This document shows positions 9,058 to 19,761 of a DNA stretch of 64,000 bases, piece after piece. Every line of letters starts with the position of its first letter. Position 1 is the first letter of the stretch. A program made the position numbers and the translations under genes. The stretch comes from Oceanibaculum nanhaiense (GTDB lineage Bacteria > Pseudomonadota > Alphaproteobacteria > Oceanibaculales > Oceanibaculaceae): NCBI RefSeq assembly GCF_002148795.1, contig NZ_MPOB01000001.1, positions 372,001 through 436,000 of the forward strand, read 5' to 3'. The notes under the pieces were generated by a model. It was given only the letters and a program-made list of their open reading frames with translations. It ran no database searches and had not been told where the DNA came from.

Positions 9058-9770
9058 ATGAAACAGCCCCTCATCGGCCTGACCCTCGATTCCGAGGAGC
9101 CGGGCGGATACTCCAAATTTCCCTGGTACGCGATCCGGCAGAATTACTGCGCCGCCGTGGTGCGGGCCGGCGGGCTGCCGCTGGCCCTGCCGCATGAGGT
9201 GGATCAGGTCGGGCGCTATCTCGATCTGCTCGACGGGCTCATCGTGACAGGCGGCGCGTTCGACGTCGATCCGGCCCTGTTTGGCGCCAAGGCACGGCAT
9301 GCCAGCGTCACCACCAAGGACCGCCGCACCGCGTTCGAGATGGGCATGGTAAAGGGCGCGCTGGAGCGCGACATGCCGATTCTCGGCATCTGCGGTGGCG
9401 AGCAGCTGCTGGCAGTGGCCCTGGGTGGTACGCTGATCCAGCACATCCCGGACGAGATCGAGGCTGCGCTGGCCCATGAACAGCCGAATCCGCGCGACGA
9501 GCCGGGCCATCATGTGACGGTCACGCCGGGCACCCTGCTGCATGGTATCTGCGGCGGCGAGACGCTGCTGCATGTGAACAGCGCGCATCACCAGGCGGTA
9601 AAGGATGTGCCGCCGGAGATCGTGGTGAACGCGCATGCGCCGGACGGCGTCATCGAGGGCATCGAGGATCCGAAGCGCCGCTTCTGTTTGGGCGTGCAGT
9701 GGCATCCGGAATTCTCCATCAGCAGCGGCGACGACAGGATATTCGACGCCTTCATCGCGGCGTGCCGCTG

Positions 9771-9771
<1 letters not shown>
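9058..9771 (+). CDS. Class I glutamine amidotransferase-like hydrolase (PuuD / gamma-glutamyl-GABA hydrolase family)
   Basis: A 237-residue protein of the peptidase C26 group. It opens with PLIGLTLDSE and has the nucleophile elbow LGICGGEQLLAV with Cys, and the catalytic His-Glu pair in VQWHPEF. IVTGGAFDVDP matches the oxyanion-hole strand of PuuD-like proteins (usually GGxxDVdP). The family cleaves gamma-glutamyl bonds, for example gamma-glutamyl-GABA in putrescine breakdown, which would fit the acetylpolyamine amidohydrolase 4 kb away. Its stop overlaps the next start by one base (TGATG), so it is translationally coupled to the pseudouridine synthase. The polyamine link is inference. Confidence 0.82.
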
Positions 9772-10658
<887 letters not shown>

Positions 10659-11186
10659 GCTGGAGGCGCCGCCGGGCGAGGCGACGCGGCCGACCTCGGA
10701 CCGCGCCCGGCAGGCGCTGTTCGATACGCTGACCGGCGGTCGTTTCGACATCGATCTGGATGATGCCATCGTGCTCGACCTGTTTGCCGGCACCGGTGCG
10801 CTGGGGCTGGAGGCGCTCTCCCGTGGTGCTGCGCGGGCCATCTTCGTCGAGAAGGATCGGGCGGCGCTGGCGGTGCTGAACCGCAACATCGCGCATCTGA
10901 AGGCGGATGACCGTTCGCTGGTGCTGGCGCTGGATGCGACGCGGCTGGGCCGTGCCCGTGAGGCCGCTAGCCTGGTGTTGATGGATCCGCCCTACCGGCA
11001 GGGTCTGGCCGGCCCGGCCCTGCAGGCGCTGCTTGCCGGCGGCTGGCTGGCGCCGGGCGCGCTGATCGTGGTTGAGCAGGCGAAGGACGAGGCGCTGGAA
11101 TTGCCGCCGGGATTCGATTTGCTGGAGGACCGCCGCTACGGCGCCGCGCGCTTCCTGTTCCTGCGGCAGGCTGTGCCTGAATGAAC

Positions 11187-11212
11187 AAAGCCCCGGCGGA
11201 TGCCGGGGCTTT
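11187..11212. terminator. Bidirectional terminator between rsmD and trxA
   Basis: An 11-bp perfect stem, AAAGCCCCGGC (11187-11197) with GCCGGGGCTTT (11202-11212), and a GGAT loop. The A/T flanks let it act on both strands, between the convergent rsmD and trxA. Confidence 0.85.
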
Positions 11213-11235
11213 GCGGTTTCAGCGGTTAGGCTGGG

Positions 11236-11556
11236 TCAGATATTCGATTCGACCCACTGGAACAGGGCGCTTTTTGGCATGGCGCCGATCTTGGTGGCGG
11301 CGACCTGGCCGTTCTTGAACAGCATCAGGGTCGGGATGCCGCGCACACCGTATTTCTGCGGGGTTGAGGGATTCTCGTCGATGTTCAGCTTGGCGATGGT
11401 GACCTTGCCGCCCATCTCGCCGGCCAGTTCGTCGAGGATCGGCGCGATCATCTTGCACGGGCCGCACCATTCGGCCCAGAAATCCACCACCACCGGCTTG
11501 TCGGCGTTCAGGACGTCGGTCTCGAAGGAGTTGTCGGTAACCTTCGTCGTACTCAT
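11236..11556 (-). CDS. trxA: Thioredoxin TrxA
   Basis: A 106-residue thioredoxin with the canonical active site [16 protein letters not shown] and the cis-Pro loop RGIPTLMLF. It is the general cytoplasmic disulfide reductase, recycled by thioredoxin reductase. Full length, no signal peptide. It lies at the end of the minus-strand run tsaE-amgK-murU-addB-addA; in related alphaproteobacteria trxA commonly follows addA, whereas here a beta-lactamase gene lies between them. A 155-bp gap before trxA leaves room for its own promoter. Confidence 0.97.
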   Translation of the reverse strand: MSTTKVTDNSFETDVLNADKPVVVDFWAEWCGPCKMIAPILDELAGEMGGKVTIAKLNIDENPSTPQKYGVRGIPTLMLFKNGQVAATKIGAMPKSALFQWVESNI

Positions 11557-11711
11557 GCGTTTAGCCCTTTATCTATTTCAGGTGCCGAAGTGGCATCCTT
11601 TTGGCCGGGAAAGAGAGCGCGCCCGGACGGAAAAACGAATTCGACCTCGAATCTAGGAAGGCGCGGGGCAACGGTCAAGCGACGCCGTTCCTCCAGTGCC
11701 GAATCCGCCCA

Positions 11712-12548
11712 TCACTTCATCGTTTCCGAGGCGAGAAGAATGGGCAGATCGGCCAGCATTGTATCACGTGCCGCAAAGCTGGCCGGCCCTTCGCGCGGCC
11801 CGTCATCCTCCAGCAGCCGGGCGAAAATTATCCGGCGGCCCTGCTTTTCCGCCCAGCCGACGAACCAGCCGATCTGGCGCGCCTCGTCCAGGCTGCCATC
11901 GGCCCGGCGCTGCAGGCCGTTGCCGGTCTTGCCCCGCACGACCCAGTCATCGGCGACCGTGAAGACAGGCTGCACGGCCACCGCGAGCGCCTGCGCTTCG
12001 GCACTGACCGGTAATTCGCCCCGCCCGAGCCGGCCGAGAAAGCCGATCTGCGCCATCGGCGAAATCTTCAGGGAGGAGGACAGCCAGGCCCGGCTCAACC
12101 CATTATCCTTGCCGGGATCGCCGCTAACGTCGCGATTGCCATAGGTCAGCGCATCGACAGAACTGCTGAATCGTTCCATGCCCAGCTTGCGGGTCAGATC
12201 CTGCGAATACCAGACGACGGAATACTGCATCCAGCGTGTCGGGTCGGTGGTGTGGCGCCAGGGTTCAAGCGAGACATTCAGCGCCGGATCATAGGGGATG
12301 GCCGGGGCATGGGCATCCTTCAGCAGGCCCGAATCGAAGCCGATCACGGCCAGCGCAATCTTGAAGGTGGAAAACGGGCTGACCGGCTTGTCGCAGGACG
12401 GGCCGTCACGGAAAAGGACGGCATCCGTTGCCGCATCGGCGATCACGGTGCAGGTCGGACTGTTCGAGGCAGGCGCGGCAAAGGCGGGCGTGGCAAAGGC
12501 AGGCAGGGCCAGCAGCAGGCCGACCGCCGATAAAAGAAAACGACGCAT
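11712..12548 (-). CDS. Class D (OXA-type) beta-lactamase
   Basis: A 278-residue exported serine beta-lactamase. Residues 1-25 form a signal peptide ending AFA-A. All class D motifs are present when numbered from this ATG: S60-T-F-K63 (nucleophile Ser and carbamylatable Lys), S110-V-V, Y136-G-N and K207-T-G, followed by a W-F-V-G-W segment. Two Cys (33 and 52) just before the active site could form a disulfide. Hydrolysis of penicillins in the periplasm is expected. A GTG at 12560 is an alternative start; neither has a clear Shine-Dalgarno. The gene starts only 15 bp after the addA stop, suggesting cotranscription. Related penicillin-sensor domains also carry these motifs, but no transmembrane sensor part is present. 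Confidence 0.9.
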   Translation of the reverse strand: MRRFLLSAVGLLLALPAFATPAFAAPASNSPTCTVIADAATDAVLFRDGPSCDKPVSPFSTFKIALAVIGFDSGLLKDAHAPAIPYDPALNVSLEPWRHTTDPTRWMQYSVVWYSQDLTRKLGMERFSSSVDALTYGNRDVSGDPGKDNGLSRAWLSSSLKISPMAQIGFLGRLGRGELPVSAEAQALAVAVQPVFTVADDWVVRGKTGNGLQRRADGSLDEARQIGWFVGWAEKQGRRIIFARLLEDDGPREGPASFAARDTMLADLPILLASETMK

Positions 12549-12563
12549 GGAAAGGCTCACGGA

Positions 12564-15500
12564 TCAGGGTTGGTGTCTCGCCAGAAGATCATCCGGCAAT
12601 TCCATGAGACGCGGACCGTCTGTCCAAAGTAAGGCGCAGCGCACCGGCCGTCCGGGATAGATCGCCGCCAGCGCCGCCTGATAGCAGGCCATCTGCCGCA
12701 GATAGACCGGGGACACATCGGCCACGGCAAGCGGCGGCGGCCGGTTGGTCTTGTAGTCGATCACCAGCACTTCCGATTCCGTTACCAGCAGCCGGTCGAT
12801 CTGGCCGGAAATCACCACCGCATCCGTGCCCGTGCCGATGCGACCGACCACCGGCACCTCGGCGACGGAGCCGGGGCCGAAAATGGCACCGAAGGCGGGA
12901 TCGTCGAGCACGGCAAGCGCCTCGGCGGCATAGGCTTCGGCATCGCCCGGCCGCAGCCCATGCACCGGGCGCTCCAGGAAGTGCCGCGCCGCCTCCGCCC
13001 GGCGTCCGGCCGGCAGTTCCGGCAATATCTGCAGCAGCCGGTGGATCAGCGTGCCGCGCTTGAAGCGCGCGGCCTCGGCCATCGCCTCTTCGCCGAGCGG
13101 GGAGCGTACGGACGGCTCCTCGCCGCTCGGCCGCGACGGCGCCAGCGGCCGCGAGGGGGTCGGTTCCGGCGCCGGCGGCATGGTCGCCCAGGCTTCCGGT
13201 GCTATCGGCTGCAGCGGCGGGCGGTGCGGCTTTTCCGCGATCGTCACTCTGGCGCTCTGCGGGTTGGTGCGTAGCCGGCCTTTGGCATCCGGGGCGATGA
13301 AGCCGCAATCGAGCTCCTCGCCCTCGGCCAGCATCGCCTGCTCGACCAGCCGGTACCAGCATTCGTCCGCAGTCGCGTTGCGGGTCTCCCAGCCGCAGAC
13401 CACCAGACGATCTTCGGCGCGGGTCAGGGCGACATAGAGCAGCCGGCGATATTCCTCCATCTGCCGTCGGCGGGCATCGTCCCGCGCCGCCCCGGCCACC
13501 TCGTCGTCGCTACCCCGGTTCGGCGACCACAGCATCAATCCACCCTGCGGGTCGTCGCGGGTCCACAGCAGCGGCGGGATGTCCTGCGAACGCGGCATCG
13601 CCACACTGTCGGGCAGGATGACGATGGGCGCCTGCAGGCCCTTGGCGCCATGTACGGTCATTACGCGCACCTCGTCGCGCCCGGCCTCTAGGTCGCGCTT
13701 GATGTCGCCGCTGGCGGCACGCAGCCAGGCGAGGAAACCCTGCAGGCTCGGCACATGCTCGCGCTCGTAGAGCAGGGCGGCGGACAGGAATTCGTCGATC
13801 GGGTCGTCGGCCTCATAGCCCAGCCGGCCGATCAGCTTTTCCCGTCCCTTGCCCTGGCCCAGAATCTCGGCATAGAGCTCATAGGGCCGCACGAAATCGA
13901 CCCGCGCCAGCAGCGCCGCCAGGATCGTCGCGGCCTGCTGTGCCCAGCCCTGCGGTGCGGCCTGCAGCGCTGCCCACAGGCTGCCGCTGCGGTTCCAGGC
14001 GATCTCGAACAGCTGGTCCTCGGTCAGCCCGACCAGCGGCCCTTTCAGCACCGTGGCCAGCGTCAGATTGTCCTCCGGCAGCAGCAGGAAATCGCCCAGC
14101 GCCATCAGATCCATGACCGCCATCTGTTCGGTCAGCACCATGCGGTCGATGCCGGCAACCGGCACTTCCAGCGCCTTCAGCTGGCGCACCAGCTCCTCGA
14201 CGAAGCCGCCGCGCCGGCGCACCAGCACCAGAATGTCGCCAGCGCGCACCGTGCGGCCCTTGGCCGGCAGATCCTCCGTGCCGATCCAGCCGGCGATGCG
14301 TTCCGCGATGATCCGCGCCAGCCTGCCGGACGGCGAATCGCCGGGGCGGACGACGACCGGCAGAGGCCAGGGTTCCAGCGTCTGGCGCGGCTCCGGCGCG
14401 ATCAGAGGCCACAGCTCGACGCGTCCGGCCTGGCCCGTGCGATAGACCAGATGTTCCAGCGCCTCGCCTGGCTCGATGACGCCGTGACGGGCGGGGTCGG
14501 CGTTGAACACGCTATCGACCAGCCCCAGCACCGCCTGGGTCGAGCGGAAGGAAGTGGTGAGCCCGACCTCGGCCCAGTCTTTGCCGGCCAGGCTGGCGCG
14601 CTCCCGGAAGCTGGCGCGCATGCGGATGAATTCCGCCCGTTCGGCGCGCTGGAAACTGTAGATCGACTGCTTCACATCGCCGACCGCGAAGATGGTGCGC
14701 ACCTGTTCCCGCGCGCCCAGCCCGGCGAAGAATTCGTCGGTCAGCGCCTCGATCAGCTCCCACTGTTCCGGGTTGGTGTCCTGCGCTTCGTCGATCAGCA
14801 CATGGTCGATGCCGCCATCCAGCTTGTAGAGCACCCAGGCGGCCACGCCCTCGCCGCCATGCAGCAGGTCGCGGGTGGCGAGAATCAGATCGTCATAGTC
14901 CAGCAGCGCGCGCGATTCCTTCACCCGCGCATAGAGGGCCAGCATCTCGGCGCCCAGCCGCAGCAGCGCCGCAGTCGATGCCGCGACCCGCAGCGCGCGC
15001 AGCTTGCCGTCCAGCCGCAGTAGCCGTTCGATCTCCTGCTCGAAGATGCCCAGAATAGCGGGGAAGCTGTCGGTGACGGCCTTGGTTGCCAGCCGGCTGC
15101 GTACCTCGCCCTCCTTGGTGAAAAAGGCGAGGCGATAGGCGGCGTACCGTGCTGTCCGTTCGGCGGGATGGGCAAGGAATTCGTCGATCAGCGCCGCCCG
15201 GTCCTTGTCGGTCTTGCTGCCCTGCGCCAGCGCCTCCATGGCGCGCTTCAGCCCGGCGCCGTCGAAGGCAGCGTCACGGCAGGCGGCGGCGATGGCCTGG
15301 TCCTCGGTCTCGCCGGCCGTGACACCGATGCGGGCATTGATCGCCGCCACCAGCCCGTCCAGCCCGCCATGCTTCGCCAGCAGTCGCGTAAGCCGGCCGC
15401 GCTCCCCGGTCAGCGCGTCCATCAGCGCGCCGAACGTCTCCTCGCCGGCACGCCTTGTGACCGCATCCAGCGCCTCCGCGAGGGCGGCGTCCCTGCCGTC

Positions 15501-16019
15501 GCGGGCCTTTGTCAGCATGCGGTCGCGTGCCGCCAGCAGCAATTCGCGGGCAGTCTGCTCGTCCATTACCTCGAAATGCGGGGCGATGCCGGCCTCCAGC
15601 GGGAAGCGCCGCAGCAGCGCCTGGCAGAAGGCGTGGATGGTTTGGATCTTCAGCCCGCCCGGTGTGTCCAGCACCTGTGCGAACAGCCGGCGCGCCCGGG
15701 TCATGCGCTCCGCGTCCGGCAGGTCGCCGGTCAGTGCCGCCAGCCTGTCGGCAAGGGCGTCATCCGGCATGACCGCCCAGCCGGCCAGCACGGTGTTCAG
15801 CCGGTTCGCCATCTCCGCCGCCGCCGCCTTGGTAAAGGTGAGGCAGAGCAGCCGTTCCGGCTTCGTGTCGCCCAGCAGCAGGCGCAGCACCCGGTCGGTC
15901 AGCACCTTGGTCTTGCCGGTGCCGGCTGAGGCACCGACCCAGACCGAGGTTTCGGGGTGCGAGGCGCTGCGCTGTGCGTCAGCGGGATTGGGGGCGGGGG
16001 TGGGAAGGACGGTGGTCAT
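12564..16019 (-). CDS. addA: Double-strand break repair helicase-nuclease AddA
   Basis: An 1151-residue UvrD-like superfamily 1 helicase with a C-terminal nuclease. Walker A is GASAGTGKTKVLTDR; other helicase motifs are LTFTKAAAAEM, VLIDEAQDTNPEQW (motif II), FAVGDVKQSIYSFQRA and VMTVHGAKGLQAPIVILPD, with YVALTRAEDRLVVCG (motif VI). The RecB-family nuclease motif is at the C-terminus: VLVIDYKTNRPPP (Asp and Lys of the active site). With AddB it resects double-strand ends for RecA. The start ATG (16019) shares an ATGA junction with the addB stop. Length and motifs are normal for alphaproteobacterial AddA. Confidence 0.96.
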   Translation of the reverse strand: MTTVLPTPAPNPADAQRSASHPETSVWVGASAGTGKTKVLTDRVLRLLLGDTKPERLLCLTFTKAAAAEMANRLNTVLAGWAVMPDDALADRLAALTGDLPDAERMTRARRLFAQVLDTPGGLKIQTIHAFCQALLRRFPLEAGIAPHFEVMDEQTARELLLAARDRMLTKARDGRDAALAEALDAVTRRAGEETFGALMDALTGERGRLTRLLAKHGGLDGLVAAINARIGVTAGETEDQAIAAACRDAAFDGAGLKRAMEALAQGSKTDKDRAALIDEFLAHPAERTARYAAYRLAFFTKEGEVRSRLATKAVTDSFPAILGIFEQEIERLLRLDGKLRALRVAASTAALLRLGAEMLALYARVKESRALLDYDDLILATRDLLHGGEGVAAWVLYKLDGGIDHVLIDEAQDTNPEQWELIEALTDEFFAGLGAREQVRTIFAVGDVKQSIYSFQRAERAEFIRMRASFRERASLAGKDWAEVGLTTSFRSTQAVLGLVDSVFNADPARHGVIEPGEALEHLVYRTGQAGRVELWPLIAPEPRQTLEPWPLPVVVRPGDSPSGRLARIIAERIAGWIGTEDLPAKGRTVRAGDILVLVRRRGGFVEELVRQLKALEVPVAGIDRMVLTEQMAVMDLMALGDFLLLPEDNLTLATVLKGPLVGLTEDQLFEIAWNRSGSLWAALQAAPQGWAQQAATILAALLARVDFVRPYELYAEILGQGKGREKLIGRLGYEADDPIDEFLSAALLYEREHVPSLQGFLAWLRAASGDIKRDLEAGRDEVRVMTVHGAKGLQAPIVILPDSVAMPRSQDIPPLLWTRDDPQGGLMLWSPNRGSDDEVAGAARDDARRRQMEEYRRLLYVALTRAEDRLVVCGWETRNATADECWYRLVEQAMLAEGEELDCGFIAPDAKGRLRTNPQSARVTIAEKPHRPPLQPIAPEAWATMPPAPEPTPSRPLAPSRPSGEEPSVRSPLGEEAMAEAARFKRGTLIHRLLQILPELPAGRRAEAARHFLERPVHGLRPGDAEAYAAEALAVLDDPAFGAIFGPGSVAEVPVVGRIGTGTDAVVISGQIDRLLVTESEVLVIDYKTNRPPPLAVADVSPVYLRQMACYQAALAAIYPGRPVRCALLWTDGPRLMELPDDLLARHQP

Positions 16020-19000
16020 GCGCCATCCTCCCCACCATTGCCGGACCATTCCTTCACCCGCGCCAGATGCAGATAATCGCTGTAGCGCGGTGCGGAGTCC
16101 GGGTCGGGCCGGGAGATATAGGGCGTGGCCGGGTCGTCATAGGCCTGGATCAGCCGTTCCAGCCCGTCGCGCGCGGCCTCGGTCACCGCCGCGATGTCTT
16201 TGGCCGGCCGGGCGATCTCGCCGGGCGGCTCGCCGCCCGACAGCCGCCAATAGGCCAGCTCCGATACCGGTGCGGCGGCAATGCCGGGGAAGCCGCCGCG
16301 CCCGGCGATCAGCGCCTCCAGTGGTAATTGCGGCGCGTGACCGCTCTCCACCTCGGCGGGTTTCGGCGGCTGGCCGGTCTTGTAGTCGATCAGCGCCAGC
16401 GTGCCGTCGTTCAGACGGTCGATGCGGTCGGCCTTGGCCGACAGGGTGACATCGCCGCCGGCAAAGCCGGCCAGCGTGATTTCGCCGCGCAGCTCGGTCT
16501 CGGTGCCGGCGAGGATCGCACGGCGCGCACTCTCCTCGGTGACGAACCAGCGCGCCAGCCGCCCGAATCGCGGCCACCAGAACGCCCAGACGCCGGGCCG
16601 GTCGAGCGCCTCGGCGAACACCTCCCGGCCAATGGCGAGCAGCCTTTCCAGCGCGTCTGGCGGCAGCGTGCTCGGATGCTCCTTCAGGAAGCGTTCCAGC
16701 GCCTTATGGATGATGGTGCCGCGCTCGGCCGCGCCCGGATCGTCGTCAATCGGGTCGAGCGCGCGCAGCTTCAGTATCTTCGACGCATAGATGCCATAGG
16801 GGTCGCGCATCAGCGTCTCGACCTCGGTGACCGAGAATTTGCGGGGCCGTGCCGCCAGCGGCGGGGCCGGCGCCGGCCGGACAGCCGGGGCGATGGCGCC
16901 TGGCCGGTCGATGGCTGCCCACCAGCCACGCCACCGTGCCTCCTCCTGGCGCAGGGTCGGGGCCGCCTCGCCCAGCACCGTGTCCAGCCGCAGCAGCCAG
17001 CGCGACGGCACGGTCGGCGCGCCCTCCTGCTTTTCGGCGCGGGTCAGCACGATCTCCGGCGCACCGAAGGCTTGCGCGAAATCATGCGCCGACAGGCCGA
17101 TGCGGTGTTCCGGCAGCGGCAGGCCGAAGCTGGCGCGCATCGGGCGGCTCATCCAGGGGTCGGAGCCGGCCTCGGGCGGCCACACACCTTCGTTCAGTCC
17201 GCCCAGCACCAGCAGATCGGCCTGCTGCAGGCGGGCCTCCAGCGGTCCCCAGATCGACAGGCGCGGATGGCTGGACTGGCGCGGCCGTACCACCCGGCCA
17301 GCAAGCAGGCTGTCCAGCAAGGCCGGATAGAGCGCCGGCTCGACGGTGCCAAGCACGTCCCCGGCATCGCGCAGATCGGCCAGGAAGTTCGCCGCATTCT
17401 CGCCGGCCTCGCCGCGCCAGAGGCGCACCGGCCCCGGTTCCTCGTCGCTTTCCGCCAGCGCTTCGGCGAAGCGGCCATGGGTTTCCAGCAGCTCGGCCAG
17501 CGGGACGGCGGGCTGGTCGATCAGCGCCGCGAAGGGTGCCAGCATGGCTTCCAGCCGGTCGAGCCAGGGCAGCAGCTGGGCGCGCACCCGGTCCAGATCG
17601 CGGCCGGTACGGTCCTGCAGTTCGGCCAGGCTGTGCAGCAGCGCTTGGCGCGTGCCGCCGATGCCTTCGGCCGGGCGTGGGCCGCGCAGCGCGTACATTT
17701 CCAGCTGGCGCAGGCAGCGCCGGAAGTCGCCGGTTCCCATGCCGCCAGAGGCCAGCGGATGTTTCAGCGCCGCCAGCAGCGGCAGCGGCGCCGCGCGCTC
17801 GACCGCCAGTGCGGCGGTCAGGCGCAGGAACTCGCCGGGCGGGGTCTGCGCCAGCGGTACGCCGGCGGAATCGTCGACCGCGATGTCCCAGCGCGCCAGC
17901 TCGGCGGCGACACGGCGGGCCAGCGCCCGGTCCGGCGTGACCAGTGCCGCCGTGCGTTCCGGTGTCTCAAGCGCCTGGCGCAGCAGCAGCGCGATCACGC
18001 CCGCCTCCTCCTGCGCGGTGGCGCAGTCGATGCGGCGGATGCCGGCAAGGCCGGGCGCATCGAAGGGGGCGACCTGCCGCCAGGCCTCGGTCGTTGCTGC
18101 CGGGCGCAGCGCCTCGGCGACCAGCCGGTCGCGCGAGGTCGGGAATGTGGCGGTCCAGTCGGCGACCTGCCCGCGGGGGACGCCGAGATGGCGCAGCAGC
18201 CGGGCCAGGCTGAATTGCGGATGGCTTTCGTCGGTCTCGATCTGCTGCCAGGTGGCATCGTCGCTCAGGCCGTCGAGGCCGGGCAGCACCACCATGCCCT
18301 GCGGCAGGCCGGCGACCACTTCCAGCAGGTCGCGGGTCGCCGGGATACTGCCGGTGGTGCCGGCGGCGATCACCGGGAAGCCGGGCGGGCTGGCGCGCCA
18401 GAGCGCACCTTGCGCGTCCAGCAGCCGGTTGCGCCGCTCCGCCGGGTCCAGCGCGCCATATTCTTCCAGCAGCTTGGGCCAGGCCTCAGTGACGATGCGC
18501 AGGAAATCCAGCGTGATCTGCCAGTGTTGCGCATATTCCGCCGGCACCAGCCCGGCCAGCTTGTCGAAGGACAGCCGCTCGGTCTGCACCTGATCGAGCA
18601 GCCGCGCCAGTTCGGCTGCCAGCCTTATCGCCTGGTCCGGGCGGCGCGGCCCATCCTCCAGCCGCTCGCCCAGCTTCAGGATCAGGCGGGAGAGCAGCAA
18701 TTGCCGCTGAAGCGACGGGATTGCCGGCGGGATGTCGGCTGCGGGGCCGCCCGGTGCCTCCGCCTCGCCCTGCATCTCGATCTCGTCGGCATCCAGGTCG
18801 CCCAGCGGCATCATGCGCGGCAGCAGCAGCGGCCTGCCGTCGGACAGCCGCAGGAAGGCCTCGCGCAGGGCGCGGCCGCCGCGCCGGGTCGGCACCAGGA
18901 TCAGCATGCGCGACAGGGCCAGCGGATCGCCGCCGGCCCGCGCCATCAGCCCGGCGGCCAGCGCGTCGGCGAAACCGGCGCCGGCGGGGATGGAGAAGAC

Positions 19001-19021
19001 GGAAGGCGGGGTCGCCGCCAT
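16016..19021 (-). CDS. addB: Double-strand break repair protein AddB
   Basis: A 1001-residue partner of AddA. It has an inactivated helicase-like N-terminus (SRMLILVPTRRGGRALREAFL) typical of alphaproteobacterial AddB and a C-terminal RecB-type nuclease domain: VTEVETLMRDPYGIYA, ERGTIIHKALERFL and TLALIDYKTGQPPKPAEV, which contains the catalytic Asp and Lys. Its start overlaps the murU stop by one base and its stop overlaps the addA start by 4 bp, so translation runs straight through. The chosen ATG (19021) removes 27 unconserved upstream residues. Confidence 0.95.
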   Translation of the reverse strand: MAATPPSVFSIPAGAGFADALAAGLMARAGGDPLALSRMLILVPTRRGGRALREAFLRLSDGRPLLLPRMMPLGDLDADEIEMQGEAEAPGGPAADIPPAIPSLQRQLLLSRLILKLGERLEDGPRRPDQAIRLAAELARLLDQVQTERLSFDKLAGLVPAEYAQHWQITLDFLRIVTEAWPKLLEEYGALDPAERRNRLLDAQGALWRASPPGFPVIAAGTTGSIPATRDLLEVVAGLPQGMVVLPGLDGLSDDATWQQIETDESHPQFSLARLLRHLGVPRGQVADWTATFPTSRDRLVAEALRPAATTEAWRQVAPFDAPGLAGIRRIDCATAQEEAGVIALLLRQALETPERTAALVTPDRALARRVAAELARWDIAVDDSAGVPLAQTPPGEFLRLTAALAVERAAPLPLLAALKHPLASGGMGTGDFRRCLRQLEMYALRGPRPAEGIGGTRQALLHSLAELQDRTGRDLDRVRAQLLPWLDRLEAMLAPFAALIDQPAVPLAELLETHGRFAEALAESDEEPGPVRLWRGEAGENAANFLADLRDAGDVLGTVEPALYPALLDSLLAGRVVRPRQSSHPRLSIWGPLEARLQQADLLVLGGLNEGVWPPEAGSDPWMSRPMRASFGLPLPEHRIGLSAHDFAQAFGAPEIVLTRAEKQEGAPTVPSRWLLRLDTVLGEAAPTLRQEEARWRGWWAAIDRPGAIAPAVRPAPAPPLAARPRKFSVTEVETLMRDPYGIYASKILKLRALDPIDDDPGAAERGTIIHKALERFLKEHPSTLPPDALERLLAIGREVFAEALDRPGVWAFWWPRFGRLARWFVTEESARRAILAGTETELRGEITLAGFAGGDVTLSAKADRIDRLNDGTLALIDYKTGQPPKPAEVESGHAPQLPLEALIAGRGGFPGIAAAPVSELAYWRLSGGEPPGEIARPAKDIAAVTEAARDGLERLIQAYDDPATPYISRPDPDSAPRYSDYLHLARVKEWSGNGGEDGA

Positions 19022-19761
19022 CACACCATTTTCAGCGTATGGCCGGCGAGGAAGGCGTCCTCGGTGGCCGGAATGTCTTCCGGGGTGCTGACGTGATACC
19101 ACATGCCGTCATGCACCATGCCGTGCAGCCGCCCGGCCTCCGCCGCCTTGTCATAGAGCAGGTTCAGCGAGAACGGGCCGTCCGGCGCGCCTTCGAACAG
19201 GCGCGGATGCAGCATCTGCACACCCATATAGGCGAAGGGCACGACTTCCTGCTCCTTTCGGCGGCGGATGCTGGTGCCGGGCTGCGCGAAGAAATCGCCG
19301 GTGCCGCGATAGCCCAGCGCGCCATGGGTCGGGAACAGCATCAGCAGGGCGTCCATCGCCGCATCGTCCCAGAGATTGGCCAGCCTTTCCAGTGCCGGGG
19401 ACAGGCTGTTCAGCCACAGGCTGTCGCCATTGGCGACGATGAAAGGGGTGTCGCCGAAATGCGGCAAGGCGCGTTTCACGCCGCCGCCGGTATCCAGCAG
19501 CTCTTCCTCGCGGGAAATCTCGATCAGGGGTGTCTTGCGCTGTGCCAGATGCGCTTCCAGCGCCTCGGCCTTCCACCAGCTGTTCACCACCACGGTCTCA
19601 ATGCCGGCCTCCTCCATCCGGTCCAGCGCGTAGTCGATCAGCGGTCGTCCGGCAATCGCTGTCATCGGCTTCGGGATGGTTTCGGTGATCGGGCGCATCC
19701 GTCTTCCCTCGCCGGCAGCCAGGATCATCCCAGCCTTTGGAACGGATTGGGGCGTCTTCAT
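19021..19761 (-). CDS. murU: N-acetylmuramate-1-phosphate uridylyltransferase MurU
   Basis: A 246-residue nucleotidyltransferase. The N-terminal signature is MILAAGEGRRMRPIT with the conserved KPM a few residues on (TIPKPMTAI). LLDTGGGVKRALP and IVANGDSLW (metal-binding Asp) follow. MurU makes UDP-MurNAc from MurNAc-1-phosphate, completing the peptidoglycan recycling shortcut that bypasses fosfomycin-sensitive MurA. It overlaps the upstream kinase gene by 4 bp (ATGA), matching the AmgK-MurU pair known from Pseudomonas and Caulobacter. The neighbouring kinase makes the assignment firm. Confidence 0.9.
   Translation of the reverse strand: MKTPQSVPKAGMILAAGEGRRMRPITETIPKPMTAIAGRPLIDYALDRMEEAGIETVVVNSWWKAEALEAHLAQRKTPLIEISREEELLDTGGGVKRALPHFGDTPFIVANGDSLWLNSLSPALERLANLWDDAAMDALLMLFPTHGALGYRGTGDFFAQPGTSIRRRKEQEVVPFAYMGVQMLHPRLFEGAPDGPFSLNLLYDKAAEAGRLHGMVHDGMWYHVSTPEDIPATEDAFLAGHTLKMV

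Noticed and set aside
16328-19096. A 922-codon open frame on the plus strand opposite addB, and similar long antisense frames elsewhere
   Set aside because: High G+C makes antisense stop codons rare. The translations are rich in Gln, Arg, His and Ala without any domain, while the minus strand encodes AddB with clear motifs.
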